From: Acidobacteriota bacterium
Lineage (GTDB): Bacteria; Acidobacteriota; Aminicenantia; Aminicenantales; Saccharicenantaceae
NCBI GenBank assembly: GCA_029569255.1
Contig: JAKQUO010000048.1
Location: 1-64,000, forward strand
DNA: 64,000 bases
Reading direction: 5' to 3'
Positions 35,753 through 46,518 of the stretch are shown here, piece by piece. The notes under the pieces are model-generated. The model had not been told where the DNA came from. It saw only the letters and a list, made by a program, of their open reading frames with translations, and made no database searches. The position numbers and the translations under genes were made by a program. The first letter of the stretch is position 1. Every line of letters begins with the position of its first letter.

Positions 35753-37507
35753 ATGGAGAGGAGATTCGCAAGGACCCTTGTGGTCATGGTCCTCGTCCTG
35801 GGGCTGGCTTCCCTAGGGTTGGCCCAGACGAAGGTCCTGACCATCCTGCACGCGAACGACACGCACTCGGCGATGCTGCCGTTCACGCATCAGCCCTGTC
35901 CGGCGCCCTTCGCCTGGCTCTGCCCGGCCAGTTGGCCGGGCTGGCTGGACTTTTGGCTGGGCTGGTTCGACGATCTCCGCGGCCCCGGCGGTTTCGACCG
36001 GGGCTACGCCGGCATCGCCCGGATGGCCACCCTCATCAAGCGGATCCGGATGGCCAGGACGAACGTCCTGGCCCTGCATGCCGGGGACGTCTCCGTCGGC
36101 AGCTTCATGTTCAACGAGTTCCTGGGCTATCCGGAGATGAAGATCATGGAGGGCCTCTACGACGCCATGACGCCAGGCAACCACGAGTTCGACCTGGGCA
36201 TGGACACCCTGGCCGGGGTCCTTTCCGGCCGCGTCGCCGGCGGCCCGGCCGTCACCGTGCCGATGCTCAACGCCAATTACAACTTGGAGGGCCACGCGCT
36301 GGCGGGCCTCCTCCGGCCCTCCATCGTCCGCGCGATCGACGGGATCAAGGTCGGCGTCTTCGGCATCGGCAACGAGGACCCCACCAACTTCTCGGCCGAG
36401 ATGGTCGCCCGGTTCTCCGGCGACCCCTACACGGCCGCCGGTATCGCGGCGGGCGGGCTGCGGGCGGCCGGGTGCCAGGTCGTCATCTGCCTGTCCCACC
36501 TGGGGACGGTGCTCGACACGGAGGGTCTCTCCCAGGTCCCCGGCATCGACATCATCGTCGGCGGCCACAGCCATGATCTCTTCGACCGGGCCGTCCTCCG
36601 CAACGGCAAGGTCATCGTCCAGGCCGGGAGCCACGGCCGCTGGCTCGGCGAGCTCCGCGTCTCGGTCGATCCCGGCGGCAAGGTCCGGTTCCTCAACTGG
36701 CGGACCCACGAGCTCGACAAGAGCGTCCGGCCCGATCCCGAAGTCAAGGCCCAACTCGATGTGCTCCAGGCGCAGGTCGAGGCCGACCCGCGCTTCGGGC
36801 CCGTCTTCACGGAGCCCGTCGCCTACGCCGTCCGGACGATCGACCACGACTGGCCGGCCAGGGGGCCGAACCGCGACGCGGCCTTGGGCATCCTCGTCGC
36901 CGACGCGATGAAGAAGGCCTTCCTGGCGGTCGCCGGGCAGGGCGGGCTCCCGCCGGTCGACTGCGTCCTCGACCCCATGGGCTACACCGAGTTCGGCATC
37001 CCGGCCGGCAAGATCGTCGGGAACGACATCCTGCGGGCCGTTCCTTACGGGTACGATCCCGCGTCGGGGCTGGGCTTCAAGCTCGTCGTCGTGCCCGTCC
37101 CGGGCCGGAACATCCTCGGCCTGCTCGAGTACACGCTGACCTACGTCGAATACACGCGGTCCCTGTGCGTCCAGCCCTCCGGGCTGACCTTCGCCTACGA
37201 CTCGTCGAAGCCCCCGGCCGCGGGCCTGGGGCAGATCAGCCGGCTCGATCCGATGTCGGTCAAGATCGGCGGCGAGCTCGTGGCCGCGAACCCGGCCAAG
37301 ATCTACTTCGTCGGCATGACCGACCAGGTCTTCAATTTCATCAACAACCTGACCGGCGGGCAGATGATCAAGTTCGACACGGGCCTGTTCGAGTACAACG
37401 TGGTCCGCGACCATATCAAGTCCCTGAGGTTCGTCAACTACGTCTCCGAGGGGCGGGTCATCGACACGGCGCCGACCGTGACGACGAAGGCCTGGCGGCG
37501 CAAGTAA
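35753..37507 (+). CDS. Exported 5'-nucleotidase / metallophosphoesterase
   Basis: This 584-residue protein has a signal peptide (to about residue 25). The N-terminal dimetal phosphoesterase domain shows 'LTILHANDTHSAML' (D36, H38), 'HAGDVSVGSF', 'MTPGNHEFDLGMDTL', 'VVICLSHLGT' and 'DIIVGGHSHDLF'. The C-terminal 5'-nucleotidase domain provides substrate binding ('AAGLGQISRLDPMSVKIGG'). Such enzymes hydrolyse extracellular nucleotides or UDP-sugars to nucleosides and phosphate. An unusual Trp/Pro-rich insertion follows the first metal motif (about residues 43-75, 'LCPASWPGWLDFWLGWFDDL'). The start at 35753 has 'agaggagga' upstream. A strong terminator follows, so it is monocistronic. Confidence 0.9.
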   Translation: MERRFARTLVVMVLVLGLASLGLAQTKVLTILHANDTHSAMLPFTHQPCPAPFAWLCPASWPGWLDFWLGWFDDLRGPGGFDRGYAGIARMATLIKRIRMARTNVLALHAGDVSVGSFMFNEFLGYPEMKIMEGLYDAMTPGNHEFDLGMDTLAGVLSGRVAGGPAVTVPMLNANYNLEGHALAGLLRPSIVRAIDGIKVGVFGIGNEDPTNFSAEMVARFSGDPYTAAGIAAGGLRAAGCQVVICLSHLGTVLDTEGLSQVPGIDIIVGGHSHDLFDRAVLRNGKVIVQAGSHGRWLGELRVSVDPGGKVRFLNWRTHELDKSVRPDPEVKAQLDVLQAQVEADPRFGPVFTEPVAYAVRTIDHDWPARGPNRDAALGILVADAMKKAFLAVAGQGGLPPVDCVLDPMGYTEFGIPAGKIVGNDILRAVPYGYDPASGLGFKLVVVPVPGRNILGLLEYTLTYVEYTRSLCVQPSGLTFAYDSSKPPAAGLGQISRLDPMSVKIGGELVAANPAKIYFVGMTDQVFNFINNLTGGQMIKFDTGLFEYNVVRDHIKSLRFVNYVSEGRVIDTAPTVTTKAWRRK

Positions 37508-37511
37508 GGGC

Positions 37512-37603
37512 AGCGGCCCGAGGGGAGGCCCGCGGGCGGTTTGGGGAACGTTCCCTGAAGGGGGGAGGAGCGGCCCCGCCCGCCCGCCCCTCGGCCGCTT
37601 TTT
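37512..37603 (+). terminator. Long-stem terminator after the 5'-nucleotidase
   Basis: 'agcggcccgagggg' pairs with 'cccctcggccgct' (one bulge) around a large internal region, followed by 'ttttt'. Confidence 0.7.
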
Positions 37604-37674
37604 CGTTCGGGGCCGGCCGTAAAGCCCGGCTGCCGGGGACTCGTGCCCGGGGCGCGCGTCCCCGAACCGGGGCC

Positions 37675-38940
37675 TCAGTCCGCGCCGAAGGGTTCCTCGA
37701 TAGAAACGGCCTCGAGCCCCCCGAGATGGCGGGCCCCGTCGGCGGTGACGACCAGGCAGTCCTCGGTCCGGACGCCGAACTCGCCGTAGATGTAGATCCC
37801 GGGCTCGTTGCTCAAGGTCATGCCCGGCTCGAGCTCGAGGGTGTTGCCCTTGACGAAATAGGGGTACTCGTGGCCCTCCATGCCGATGCCGTGGCCGAGG
37901 CGGTGGGCGAAGTACTTGTAGCCCGGGCCGTAGCCCTCGTCCTCGACGACCTTGCGGGCCGCGCGGTCGACCGACTCGCAGGTCGCCCCCGGCCGGGCCG
38001 CGGCCAGGGCCGCCTTCTGGGCCTTCCGGACGATGTCCCAGACCTTCCGCTGCTTGTCCGAGGGCTGGCCGAACACGACCGTCCGGGTGACGTCGGAGCG
38101 GAAGCCCTCGATGGCGCAGCCGCCGTCGACGAGGACGATGTCGCCCTCGGCGAGCGTCCGCTGGACCTGGGAGCCGTGGGGGAAGGCCGAGTTGGGGCCG
38201 AACTGGGGCCCGCCGCTTCCCGTCGACCCGAGCTTCTGGGCCGCCGCCGCGATGGCCCCCGAGAGGTCGCGCGCGGCCATGCCGGCCCGGAGCGTCTTGA
38301 AGCCCTCCCGGTAGGCCAGCTTGATGATGCGGTTGGCCAGGTCCATGTAGGCGATCTCTTTCTCCGTCTTGACGCCGCGGCAGCCCTCGGTGACGGGAGC
38401 GCCGTCGGCGATCTCGAGGCCGGGGAGCGCCCGCCGCAGGCCGTGGACCTCGAACGCGCGCAGGTCCGGGGCCGTCCCCAGCCGGCCGCCCGCCGCCGCC
38501 CCGAGGTCCTTCATGACCCCGCCGATGAGGGCGTAGGGGCTCTCGTGCTCCTCCCAGACGCGTATCTCCTGGCCGGCCGGGACGAGCTCCTTGGCCCGCT
38601 CGGCCTCGAAGGCCGGGCAGACCCAGACCGGGTCCTTCTTCCGGCTCAGGACGACGCCGAAGACCCGCTCGCTCAGCCACCAGCCGACCTTGGTGAAATA
38701 GACGAGATTGGTCCCGCCGCCGATGAAGACGGCGTCGAGCTTGTTGGCGGCCAGGAGCCTGCGGGCCTTCTCGCGGCGGGCGGCGTAGTCTTCGGGCCCG
38801 AGCGGCTGGACGCCGGCGGCGAGGTTTCGGAGCTCCTGGGCGCCCGAAGCCGGACGGGCGTCCGGCGCGGACGTCCCGAGGCCCAGCGCGGCCAGCGAAA
38901 CGGTCCCGGTCTTGATGAACGAACGGCGGGTCAACGGCAT
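37675..38940 (-). CDS. Tat-exported M24-family Xaa-Pro peptidase
   Basis: Aminopeptidase P-like metalloenzyme of 421 residues removing N-terminal residues next to proline. The N-terminus carries a twin-arginine signal 'TRRSFIKTGTVSLAALGLG', so it is exported folded. The 'pita-bread' catalytic domain has all five metal ligands: D272 and D283 ('VDGGCAIEGFRSDVTRTVVF'), H350 ('HRLGHGIGMEGHE'), E379 ('LSNEPGIYI') and E393 ('GVRTEDCLVV'). The creatinase-like N-terminal domain spans about 45-175. It converges with the 5'-nucleotidase gene. A possible decayed palindrome lies at 37635-37663, just past its stop. Confidence 0.9.
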   Translation of the reverse strand: MPLTRRSFIKTGTVSLAALGLGTSAPDARPASGAQELRNLAAGVQPLGPEDYAARREKARRLLAANKLDAVFIGGGTNLVYFTKVGWWLSERVFGVVLSRKKDPVWVCPAFEAERAKELVPAGQEIRVWEEHESPYALIGGVMKDLGAAAGGRLGTAPDLRAFEVHGLRRALPGLEIADGAPVTEGCRGVKTEKEIAYMDLANRIIKLAYREGFKTLRAGMAARDLSGAIAAAAQKLGSTGSGGPQFGPNSAFPHGSQVQRTLAEGDIVLVDGGCAIEGFRSDVTRTVVFGQPSDKQRKVWDIVRKAQKAALAAARPGATCESVDRAARKVVEDEGYGPGYKYFAHRLGHGIGMEGHEYPYFVKGNTLELEPGMTLSNEPGIYIYGEFGVRTEDCLVVTADGARHLGGLEAVSIEEPFGAD

Positions 38941-38996
38941 GCTCTCCTCCTCCGATGAGCGATAGATATCACATCTCGCGCCGACGGGAAAGGCCC

Positions 38997-39025
38997 TTTA
39001 TTTCGGGGACGGAAACGTGGATAAT
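38997..39025 (+). promoter_or_regulatory. Promoter candidate for the unknown lipoprotein
   Basis: TTTATT, 17-nt spacer, GATAAT; about 15 nt before the ATG at 39041. Confidence 0.4.
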
Positions 39026-39040
39026 GGGCCGGTTCATCCG

Positions 39041-40282
39041 ATGCGCAAGACAACGCTCGTTTCTCTCGTCGCGCTCGTCGCGCTCGGCGCGGTCCTCGGC
39101 GCGGCCGCCGCCTGCCGGGACGACGCCGGAGCTTCAGGCGCCGCCCGCCCGGCCGGTCCGGCCGCTCCGCCTTCCGACGCCGCGCCCTCGCCTCCGCCGC
39201 CCGCGACCGACCGTCCGCTCGACGATGTCTTCGCCTTCTTGGCCGGTCTGCCGTCCGGCTCCTCCTCGCTCGCGGCGTTCGAAGAGGAGCCCGGCTGGAA
39301 ATCCTTCGCGGCCGATGCTGAAACGCACTGGCGGGCCTTCGACGCCGCGGTCCTCGGGCCCATGCGGGCCTGGAACGACAAGGACTTCGGGCTGGCCCGG
39401 GAGAGGACCGCGTCCCTGCTCTATCCTTTCGGCGGGCCCGACCTGGCCACGGCCTCGGCCCTTTTCCCCGGCGCCGCGACCGTCGTCCTCATGGGCCTCG
39501 AGCCCGTCGGAAATTTGCCGGAGTTCGAACGGCTGACGCCCGAGGGGAGGGCCGAAGCTCTGGCCGATCTCGGGACGCTGGCCTTCGAATTCCTGACCCA
39601 CGGCTATTTCGCCACCATGGACATGATGGACATCTACTCCAAACGGAAGATCGACGGCGCCCTGCCCGTCATCGCCTTCTTCGTCAAGAGAGCCGGCGAC
39701 TCGGTCGCCGGCGTCCGCCGCCTCTCCCTGGACGAGAAGGGCGCCTGGACGGAAACCCCATACGAACGGCTGAAGGAACGCCCGCGCCGGCCCTACGGCG
39801 TCCGGATCGACTGCTTCAAGCCGGGAGAGACAGCGCTCCGGACCGTCTACTATTTCTCCTGCAATATCGAGAATCAGTCCTTCGCGGCCGGCTCGCCCCT
39901 CCATCGCTTCTTCGGCGGTTTCGAGGGCGTGACGACCTTCGTCAAGGCGGGCTCCTATCTCCTCCATTGGAACAACTTCTCGACCCTCCGGGACCTCGTC
40001 CTCGAGCGCAGCCTCTACGTCCTCGAGGACGACACGGCCATCCCGTACCGCTTCTTCAAGAGGGACGGCTGGGCCGTGACGCTCTTCGGCCGCTACGCCA
40101 CCCCGGTCAAGGACTTCACCAACGTCGAGCAGCCCGACCTCAGGGCCGCCTACGAGGACCCGGACGGGGATGTGCGTCCGCTGCCGTTCCATTTCGGCTA
40201 TCGCTGGCGAACGCAGGTCGACAATCTGATGCTCGCCGAGAGGCCCCGCAGGCCTTCTAAGGCGCCTGTTGAGGGGAAATAA
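39041..40282 (+). CDS. Conserved-looking lipoprotein of unknown function
   Basis: This 413-residue protein has a lipoprotein signal (Cys25 in 'GAAAACRDD'), then a Pro/Ala-rich linker to about residue 60, then one globular domain. Distinctive segments are 'VIAFFVKRAGDSVAGVRRLS', 'LRTVYYFSCNIENQSF', 'FVKAGSYLLHWNNFSTLRDL', 'LEDDTAIPYRFFKRDGW' and 'LFGRYATPVKDF'. I recall similar unnamed proteins in Bacteroidetes, but I cannot confirm this here, and no catalytic motif is evident. The start at 39041 is chosen because it gives a proper signal; a GTG at 39017 would add eight residues. It stands alone between the M24 peptidase (divergent) and the AT-rich stretch. Confidence 0.7.
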   Translation: MRKTTLVSLVALVALGAVLGAAAACRDDAGASGAARPAGPAAPPSDAAPSPPPPATDRPLDDVFAFLAGLPSGSSSLAAFEEEPGWKSFAADAETHWRAFDAAVLGPMRAWNDKDFGLARERTASLLYPFGGPDLATASALFPGAATVVLMGLEPVGNLPEFERLTPEGRAEALADLGTLAFEFLTHGYFATMDMMDIYSKRKIDGALPVIAFFVKRAGDSVAGVRRLSLDEKGAWTETPYERLKERPRRPYGVRIDCFKPGETALRTVYYFSCNIENQSFAAGSPLHRFFGGFEGVTTFVKAGSYLLHWNNFSTLRDLVLERSLYVLEDDTAIPYRFFKRDGWAVTLFGRYATPVKDFTNVEQPDLRAAYEDPDGDVRPLPFHFGYRWRTQVDNLMLAERPRRPSKAPVEGK

Positions 40283-40368
40283 CTGGGCCGAGATCCGGTT
40301 CCGAGTCGACCGGCAAGAACTCGGCGCAAGAACCGGCTCCCCGGCCCTTTCATGCGCGCGAACATCAG

Positions 40369-40397
40369 TTGACACGGTTAGAAGTTTTCCATCTAAT
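40369..40397 (+). promoter_or_regulatory. Promoter of the SnoaL-like gene
   Basis: Consensus TTGACA, 17-nt spacer, TCTAAT, only 10 nt upstream of the ATG. Confidence 0.65.
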
Positions 40398-40407
40398 AGA
40401 AAACATC

Positions 40408-40800
40408 ATGCCTAATCAAAACATTAAAAAAACGATCATCGATTTGGAAACATCGGCTCTCGAGGCCTGGCACAATGGCGATCCCTCTCCCTATCTCGAC
40501 CTTTATTCGAAGGACTTCACCTATTTCGACCCTGCCCACGAAAGGCGACTCGATGGTTGGGACAAGATCAAGGAGTTGTATGAAGGCATGCGGGGAAAGG
40601 TCAAGATGGACAGATTCGAGATGATAAATCCCGTGGTCCAGCAAGCCGATGGAATGGCGGTCCTGACCTTCAACCTGCAATCCTACTCGGGTGAAACGGT
40701 CTGGAAAGAGAATTGCACCGAAGTCTATAGGCTCGAAGAACATGATGAGTGGAAGATCATCCACAGCCATTGGTCGTTGACCAAGCCACCCATGGATTGA
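40408..40800 (+). CDS. SnoaL-like / AtzH-like NTF2-fold protein
   Basis: This 130-residue cytoplasmic protein has an NTF2-like cone fold: N-terminal helix 'IIDLETSALEAWHNGDPSPY', 'LDLYSKDFTYFDP', 'GWDKIKELYEGMRGKVKMDR' and the sheet ending 'EVYRLEEHDEWKIIHSHWSL'. Such small proteins are either isomerases/hydrolases or ligand-binding domains; no catalytic set can be named. Codon use and GC content are clearly lower than in neighbours, suggesting transfer. The ATG lies about 4-5 nt after the expected transcription start, and there is no Shine-Dalgarno, so it may be translated from a nearly leaderless mRNA. Confidence 0.7.
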   Translation: MPNQNIKKTIIDLETSALEAWHNGDPSPYLDLYSKDFTYFDPAHERRLDGWDKIKELYEGMRGKVKMDRFEMINPVVQQADGMAVLTFNLQSYSGETVWKENCTEVYRLEEHDEWKIIHSHWSLTKPPMD

Positions 40801-41189
40801 CCACGCGGTCACGCTTGTGGAGCCGCCGGGAGCTCGGACGCCGGCGAAAAGCGGATGCGCGGCATCGCCATATGCGATCGATCCCGCACAGGCCCGCCGG
40901 CGCCAGCAATCCAAAAGGGACCACTCCTTCAGGCAAAAAAGCACTTTACATAGGTGACCTTGCAAAAAAAACGTTCGATACACTCAATCTCTATGTGTGT
41001 AACGCAGGAAGCCCGTTTAAGATAAACAACACAGCATTTGCGTTTTATAATAACCATAACATATCAAAAGTGAAGGCAAGCCCTTTCATGGTAAACTTCA
41101 ATCCGTCTAACTACAGACCGGCGTTTTATGTTTTTTGGATTACCTATGAAAGAAGATAAACGATGGATTCGAACTTGCCGGGAGGAGCT
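40801..41189. other. AT-rich stretch, possible degenerate coding fragment
   Basis: A plus-strand frame open to 41159 ends in protein-like sequence ('KKTFDTLNLYVCNAGSPFKI', 'PSNYRPAFYVFWITYERR') but has no good start or recognised family. It is either a gene fragment or chance. Confidence 0.3.
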
Positions 41190-41603
41190 ATGAATCCGAT
41201 GCGTGCAGTTGTAGGAATTATTGGAAGCTTAATAATCATTTTGCTAGCTGCCTATTGCCATGATTTGGTGAAGTTCAGGAGACACGAATTATCAGATGAA
41301 AAGGAGATTTATTCTGAAAGAGCAACGCAGGGTAAGTTCTGGCATATAATATCATCGGACGAGGCAAGGACCGGATTTATGGAGATGTATGGGATAGAAT
41401 TACCGGATAATGACTTCAATAAGAACTACCTGCTAATCTCAGATGGCAGGAAAATACTAGGGCTTGGGTATAGGGCTATTAGCCAATATCTATGGCATTA
41501 TGATTTCCCTAAAGGAATTGCCAGGTTTGGCAAAAAGCACTTCCCGCATACAGTCTTTGTGTACAAGACAAGCAGAATATATATTCACCCACCTGCCGAT
41601 TAG
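41190..41603 (+). CDS. Small membrane-anchored protein of unknown function
   Basis: This 137-residue protein begins with one transmembrane segment ('AVVGIIGSLIIILLAAYC'). A soluble, mixed-charge domain follows ('GKFWHIISSDEARTGFMEMY', 'NYLLISDGRKILGLGYRAIS', 'FVYKTSRIYIHPPAD'). No family is recognised. The ATG at 41190 has an excellent 'gggaggagct' site, which supports a real gene over the upstream ATG at 41163. GC content is far below the window average and codon use is AT-rich, so it is probably acquired. It lies between the SnoaL-like gene and tRNA-Gln. Confidence 0.6.
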   Translation: MNPMRAVVGIIGSLIIILLAAYCHDLVKFRRHELSDEKEIYSERATQGKFWHIISSDEARTGFMEMYGIELPDNDFNKNYLLISDGRKILGLGYRAISQYLWHYDFPKGIARFGKKHFPHTVFVYKTSRIYIHPPAD

Positions 41604-41943
41604 TCAAGAACTGAGCCTCGCCTAAATTCTGATACATTAAGAACTAGATTCTTATTGCCCGCCTGAGCTGGCGGCATTGTTATAGTGACACGGCCATTTC
41701 TCGATTTTCTCCTTCACGTCTTCCGTCGGCAAGAAGCTGATGTGTGGCGATAACCGCAATCTGGACGAAGGAGGAAGTGGGCCTTCGCAAAGGGGCTTGA
41801 GTAAGGTATAAATCTACAAAACTCTTCCCTCTGTGCCACGGGCGTGCCAAACTAGATTGAATTACGCTGAAACTACGACTACTAAATTGAAAGACAAAAC
41901 CGGTAGATTCCTCTTTGGTCCGGGGAATCAGGCAAAGAAGAAC
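41604..41943. other. Gene-free AT-rich stretch beside tRNA-Gln
   Basis: 340 bp with no open frame of note and no visible att repeat of the tRNA 3' end. Composition matches the preceding small genes. Confidence 0.45.
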
Positions 41944-42017
41944 TGGCTGGGAAGCTAGGATTCGAACCTAGATTGCATGATCCAGAGTCATGAGTCCTGC
42001 CGTTGGACGACTTCCCA
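41944..42017 (-). tRNA. tRNA-Gln (anticodon CTG)
   Basis: 74-nt cloverleaf on the minus strand. The acceptor is 'tgggaag'/'cttccca', the anticodon loop 'ctctgga' contains CTG, the T-loop is 'ttcgaat', and the CCA is encoded. Confidence 0.95.
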
Positions 42018-42028
42018 GCGGCGAGGCT

Positions 42029-42057
42029 ATCTTAAAGAAAATCGCCGGGAATTTCAA
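42029..42057 (-). promoter_or_regulatory. Promoter of tRNA-Gln
   Basis: On the minus strand: TTGAAA, 17-nt spacer, TAAGAT, ending 11 nt before the tRNA. Confidence 0.65.
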
Positions 42058-42066
42058 GCGAAAACA

Positions 42067-42109
42067 GGGGGCGCGTACCCGGGGCTCGCCCCCGGGGTAC
42101 ATGTCCCCC
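42067..42109. repeat. REP-like palindrome, copy 11 (extended loop)
   Basis: Arms 'gggggcgcgtaccc' / 'gggtacatgtccccc', with a secondary GC hairpin 'cggggctcgcccccg' in place of the short loop. It lies between tRNA-Gln and the flippase-like gene. Confidence 0.75.
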
Positions 42110-42136
42110 TGTTTCGTGGTAATATTGCCTCCGGCC

Positions 42137-43165
42137 ATGAAGCGCCCGCTCCTCAAGCTCATCTTCCTTTTGGTCCTGACCGGCGCCCTGCTCTATTTCT
42201 TCGGCCGGAGCGTCGAGTGGCGCGAGGTGCCGGCCCAGATCGCCGCCGTCAACCCGCCCCTGTTCCTCCTCGCCGTCGCCCTGGCCGCCCTCCACTTCGT
42301 CACCCGGTCGCTCCGCTGGCAGATCCTCATCGCCCGCCAGAAGCTCGACGTCCGCTTCCGCAACCTGGTCGCGGCCAACGTCGTCGGCTTCACGGTCAGC
42401 GCGGTCGTCCCGGGCCGCCTGGGCGAGCTGGTCAAGCCCGTCTACCTGGCCCGCAAGGAGTCCCTGCCGGCGGGCTTCACCATCGGCACCGTCGTCATCG
42501 AGCGCATCTTCGACCTGACCACGCAGTGCTTCCTGGTCGGGGCGTTCCTCATTTCCCGGCCCCTGTTCGCCGGGTCCTGGCCGGTCGGCGCCGACGCCGG
42601 GAGGAACCTGACCTTCTGGGGCACGGCCGGCGTCGCCCTGGCCGCCGTGCTCGTCGGCGCCTCGGTCGCCCTGTTCGTCCTCAGGGACAAGGCGCTCCGG
42701 GCCGTCGGCTTCCTGCTCAAGCCCCTGCCGGAGCGGGCCCGGGCCGCCGTCCTGAGGGCGCTGGCCAGCTTCATCGAGGGGCTCAAGATCTTCCGCACGC
42801 CGCGCCAGCTGGCCCTTTACGCGGTCCTGTCGCTCATCGTCTGGCTCGGGATCGTGCTTTTCTACTGGGTCTTCTTCTTCGCCTATCGCGTCAAGGTGCC
42901 CTATTTCATGGTCGTCCCCTACGTCTTCCTGACGGCCGTCGGCGCCTCCATCCCCACGCCCGGCATGGTCGGCGGTTTCCACTATTTCAGCAAGCTCGGC
43001 ATGGTCCTCCTCCTGGGCCTCCAGGCGGACCGGGCGGCCGGCCTCACCCTGGTCGCCCACGCCGTCCAGATCGCCGTGACATGCGCCCTGGGATATGCTA
43101 TATTGGCCCGCGAGGGCCTGACCCTCCTCCAGCTCAGGCGGATGGGAGAGAGCGAGTCCCCATGA
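42137..43165 (+). CDS. Lysylphosphatidylglycerol synthase TM-domain (flippase-like) protein
   Basis: This 342-residue integral membrane protein has about eight predicted helices. It is of the LPG_synthase_TM/UPF0104 family: 'ALHFVTRSLRWQILI', 'VGFTVSAVVPGRLGELVKPV', 'GTVVIERIFDLTTQCFLVGA' and 'VGASIPTPGMVGGFHYF'. Stand-alone members lack the aminoacyl-transferase domain of MprF and are thought to move lipids or lipid-linked sugars across the membrane; substrate is unknown. ATG 42137 is the first start past the palindromic repeat, without a strong Shine-Dalgarno. Its stop overlaps the nrdR start (ATGA), so they are coupled. Confidence 0.85.
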   Translation: MKRPLLKLIFLLVLTGALLYFFGRSVEWREVPAQIAAVNPPLFLLAVALAALHFVTRSLRWQILIARQKLDVRFRNLVAANVVGFTVSAVVPGRLGELVKPVYLARKESLPAGFTIGTVVIERIFDLTTQCFLVGAFLISRPLFAGSWPVGADAGRNLTFWGTAGVALAAVLVGASVALFVLRDKALRAVGFLLKPLPERARAAVLRALASFIEGLKIFRTPRQLALYAVLSLIVWLGIVLFYWVFFFAYRVKVPYFMVVPYVFLTAVGASIPTPGMVGGFHYFSKLGMVLLLGLQADRAAGLTLVAHAVQIAVTCALGYAILAREGLTLLQLRRMGESESP

Positions 43166-43617
43166 GGTGCACCTACTGCGGCTTCCTCGAGAGCAAGGTC
43201 ATCGACTCCCGGGAGAGCAAGAAGGGGATCTCCATCCGCCGCCGGCGCGAGTGCCTGTCCTGCAAGCGCCGCTTCACGACCTACGAGAGGGTCGAGGAGA
43301 TCCCCTACATGGTGGTCAAGAAGGACGGCTCCCGCCAGCCCTTCGACACCCAGAAGCTCCTGCGGGGGATGATGAAGGCCTGCGAGAAGCGGCCCATCCA
43401 GATCTCGCAGCTCGAGGAGATCGTCGAGGAGATCGAGTCGCTCCTCCAGGAGCGGCCCGACAGGGAGATCGGCGTCGCCGAGATCGGCGAGCTGGTCATG
43501 GGCCGCCTCAAGGGGCTGGACAAGGTCGCTTACGTCAGGTTCGCCTCGGTCTACCGGGAGTTCGGCGACGTCGCCGAGTTCCGCCGGGAGCTCGAGGACC
43601 TGATGAAGGAAAAATAG
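43162..43617 (+). CDS. nrdR: Transcriptional repressor NrdR
   Basis: NrdR senses ATP/dATP and represses ribonucleotide reductase genes by binding paired NrdR boxes. The 151-residue length and layout are standard. The N-terminal zinc ribbon has C3/C6 and C31/C34 ('MRCTYCGFLESKVIDSRESK', 'RRRRECLSCKRRFTTYER'). It is followed by an ATP-cone domain starting 'VVKKDGSRQPFDTQKLLRGM'. The gene overlaps the flippase-like gene by 4 bp and is followed by hsp20 after 15 bp. Ribonucleotide reductase genes are not in this window. Confidence 0.95.
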   Translation: MRCTYCGFLESKVIDSRESKKGISIRRRRECLSCKRRFTTYERVEEIPYMVVKKDGSRQPFDTQKLLRGMMKACEKRPIQISQLEEIVEEIESLLQERPDREIGVAEIGELVMGRLKGLDKVAYVRFASVYREFGDVAEFRRELEDLMKEK

Positions 43618-43632
43618 CCCGCGCCTTCCGCC

Positions 43633-44085
43633 ATGGTCCGCCGCATCAAGCCCGTGTCCCGGACGGTCCGGGCCGTCGCCCGGATCGGGACGAAGGAGCG
43701 CGAGCCGGGGCGCCCCGGGACCCGGCTGCCGGAGCTCGCCGCCGTTTCCGCGCCGGCCGTCGACGTCTACGAGACCGCCGGCGAGTTCATCGTCGAGATC
43801 GAGCTCCCCGGCGTTTCGGAGAAGGACGTCAAGGTGCTCCTCTTCTCGAGCCGGATCGAGGTCAGCGGCTTCAAGCGGGAGCTGGCGGCCCACGCCGGGT
43901 CGCGCTACATGAGGCTCGAGCGGGAGTTCGGGGCCTTCCGCCGGGACGTCGTCGTCCCGGGCGCGATCGTGCCGGACCAGGCCGCCGCCGCCCTCGAGAA
44001 CGGCGTCCTGACCGTGGTCCTGAAGAAGCCGCCCCGGCGGCGCCGCGATGTCGAGATCAAGTCACGCCGCGACGGGGCGGCCTGA
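43633..44085 (+). CDS. Hsp20-family small heat-shock protein
   Basis: This 150-residue protein has an alpha-crystallin domain from about residue 45 to 135: 'AVDVYETAGEFIVEIELPGV' with 'SEKDVKV', then 'RSYMRLEREFGAFRRDVVVP'-like sequence (here 'RYMRLEREFGAFRRDVVVPG') and the A-x-x-x-n-GVL motif 'AAAALENGVLTVVL'. The tail is Arg/Lys-rich. It acts as an ATP-independent holdase for unfolding proteins. It lies 15 bp upstream of lon, so chaperone and protease are likely co-expressed. No CIRCE or other heat-shock operator was seen in the short spacers. Confidence 0.9.
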   Translation: MVRRIKPVSRTVRAVARIGTKEREPGRPGTRLPELAAVSAPAVDVYETAGEFIVEIELPGVSEKDVKVLLFSSRIEVSGFKRELAAHAGSRYMRLEREFGAFRRDVVVPGAIVPDQAAAALENGVLTVVLKKPPRRRRDVEIKSRRDGAA

Positions 44086-44100
44086 ACAGGGAGTTGAGCG

Positions 44101-46508
<2,408 letters not shown>

Positions 46509-46518
<10 letters not shown>

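Noticed and set aside
37635-37663. Further REP copy after the M24 peptidase gene
   Set aside because: The arms 'ggggactcgtgcc' / 'ggcgcgcgtcccc' pair with two mismatches and the core 'acaYgt' is lost; it may be a decayed copy but could be chance in GC-rich DNA.
41944-41960. Attachment-site duplication of the tRNA-Gln 3' end
   Set aside because: The only similar stretch in the AT-rich region is a 10-base 'ggattcgaac' near 41166, too short to call an att site, and no integrase is present.
41990-42136. N-terminal extension of the flippase-like protein
   Set aside because: The extra residues would be read from tRNA-Gln and a palindromic repeat; the conserved protein begins at 42137.
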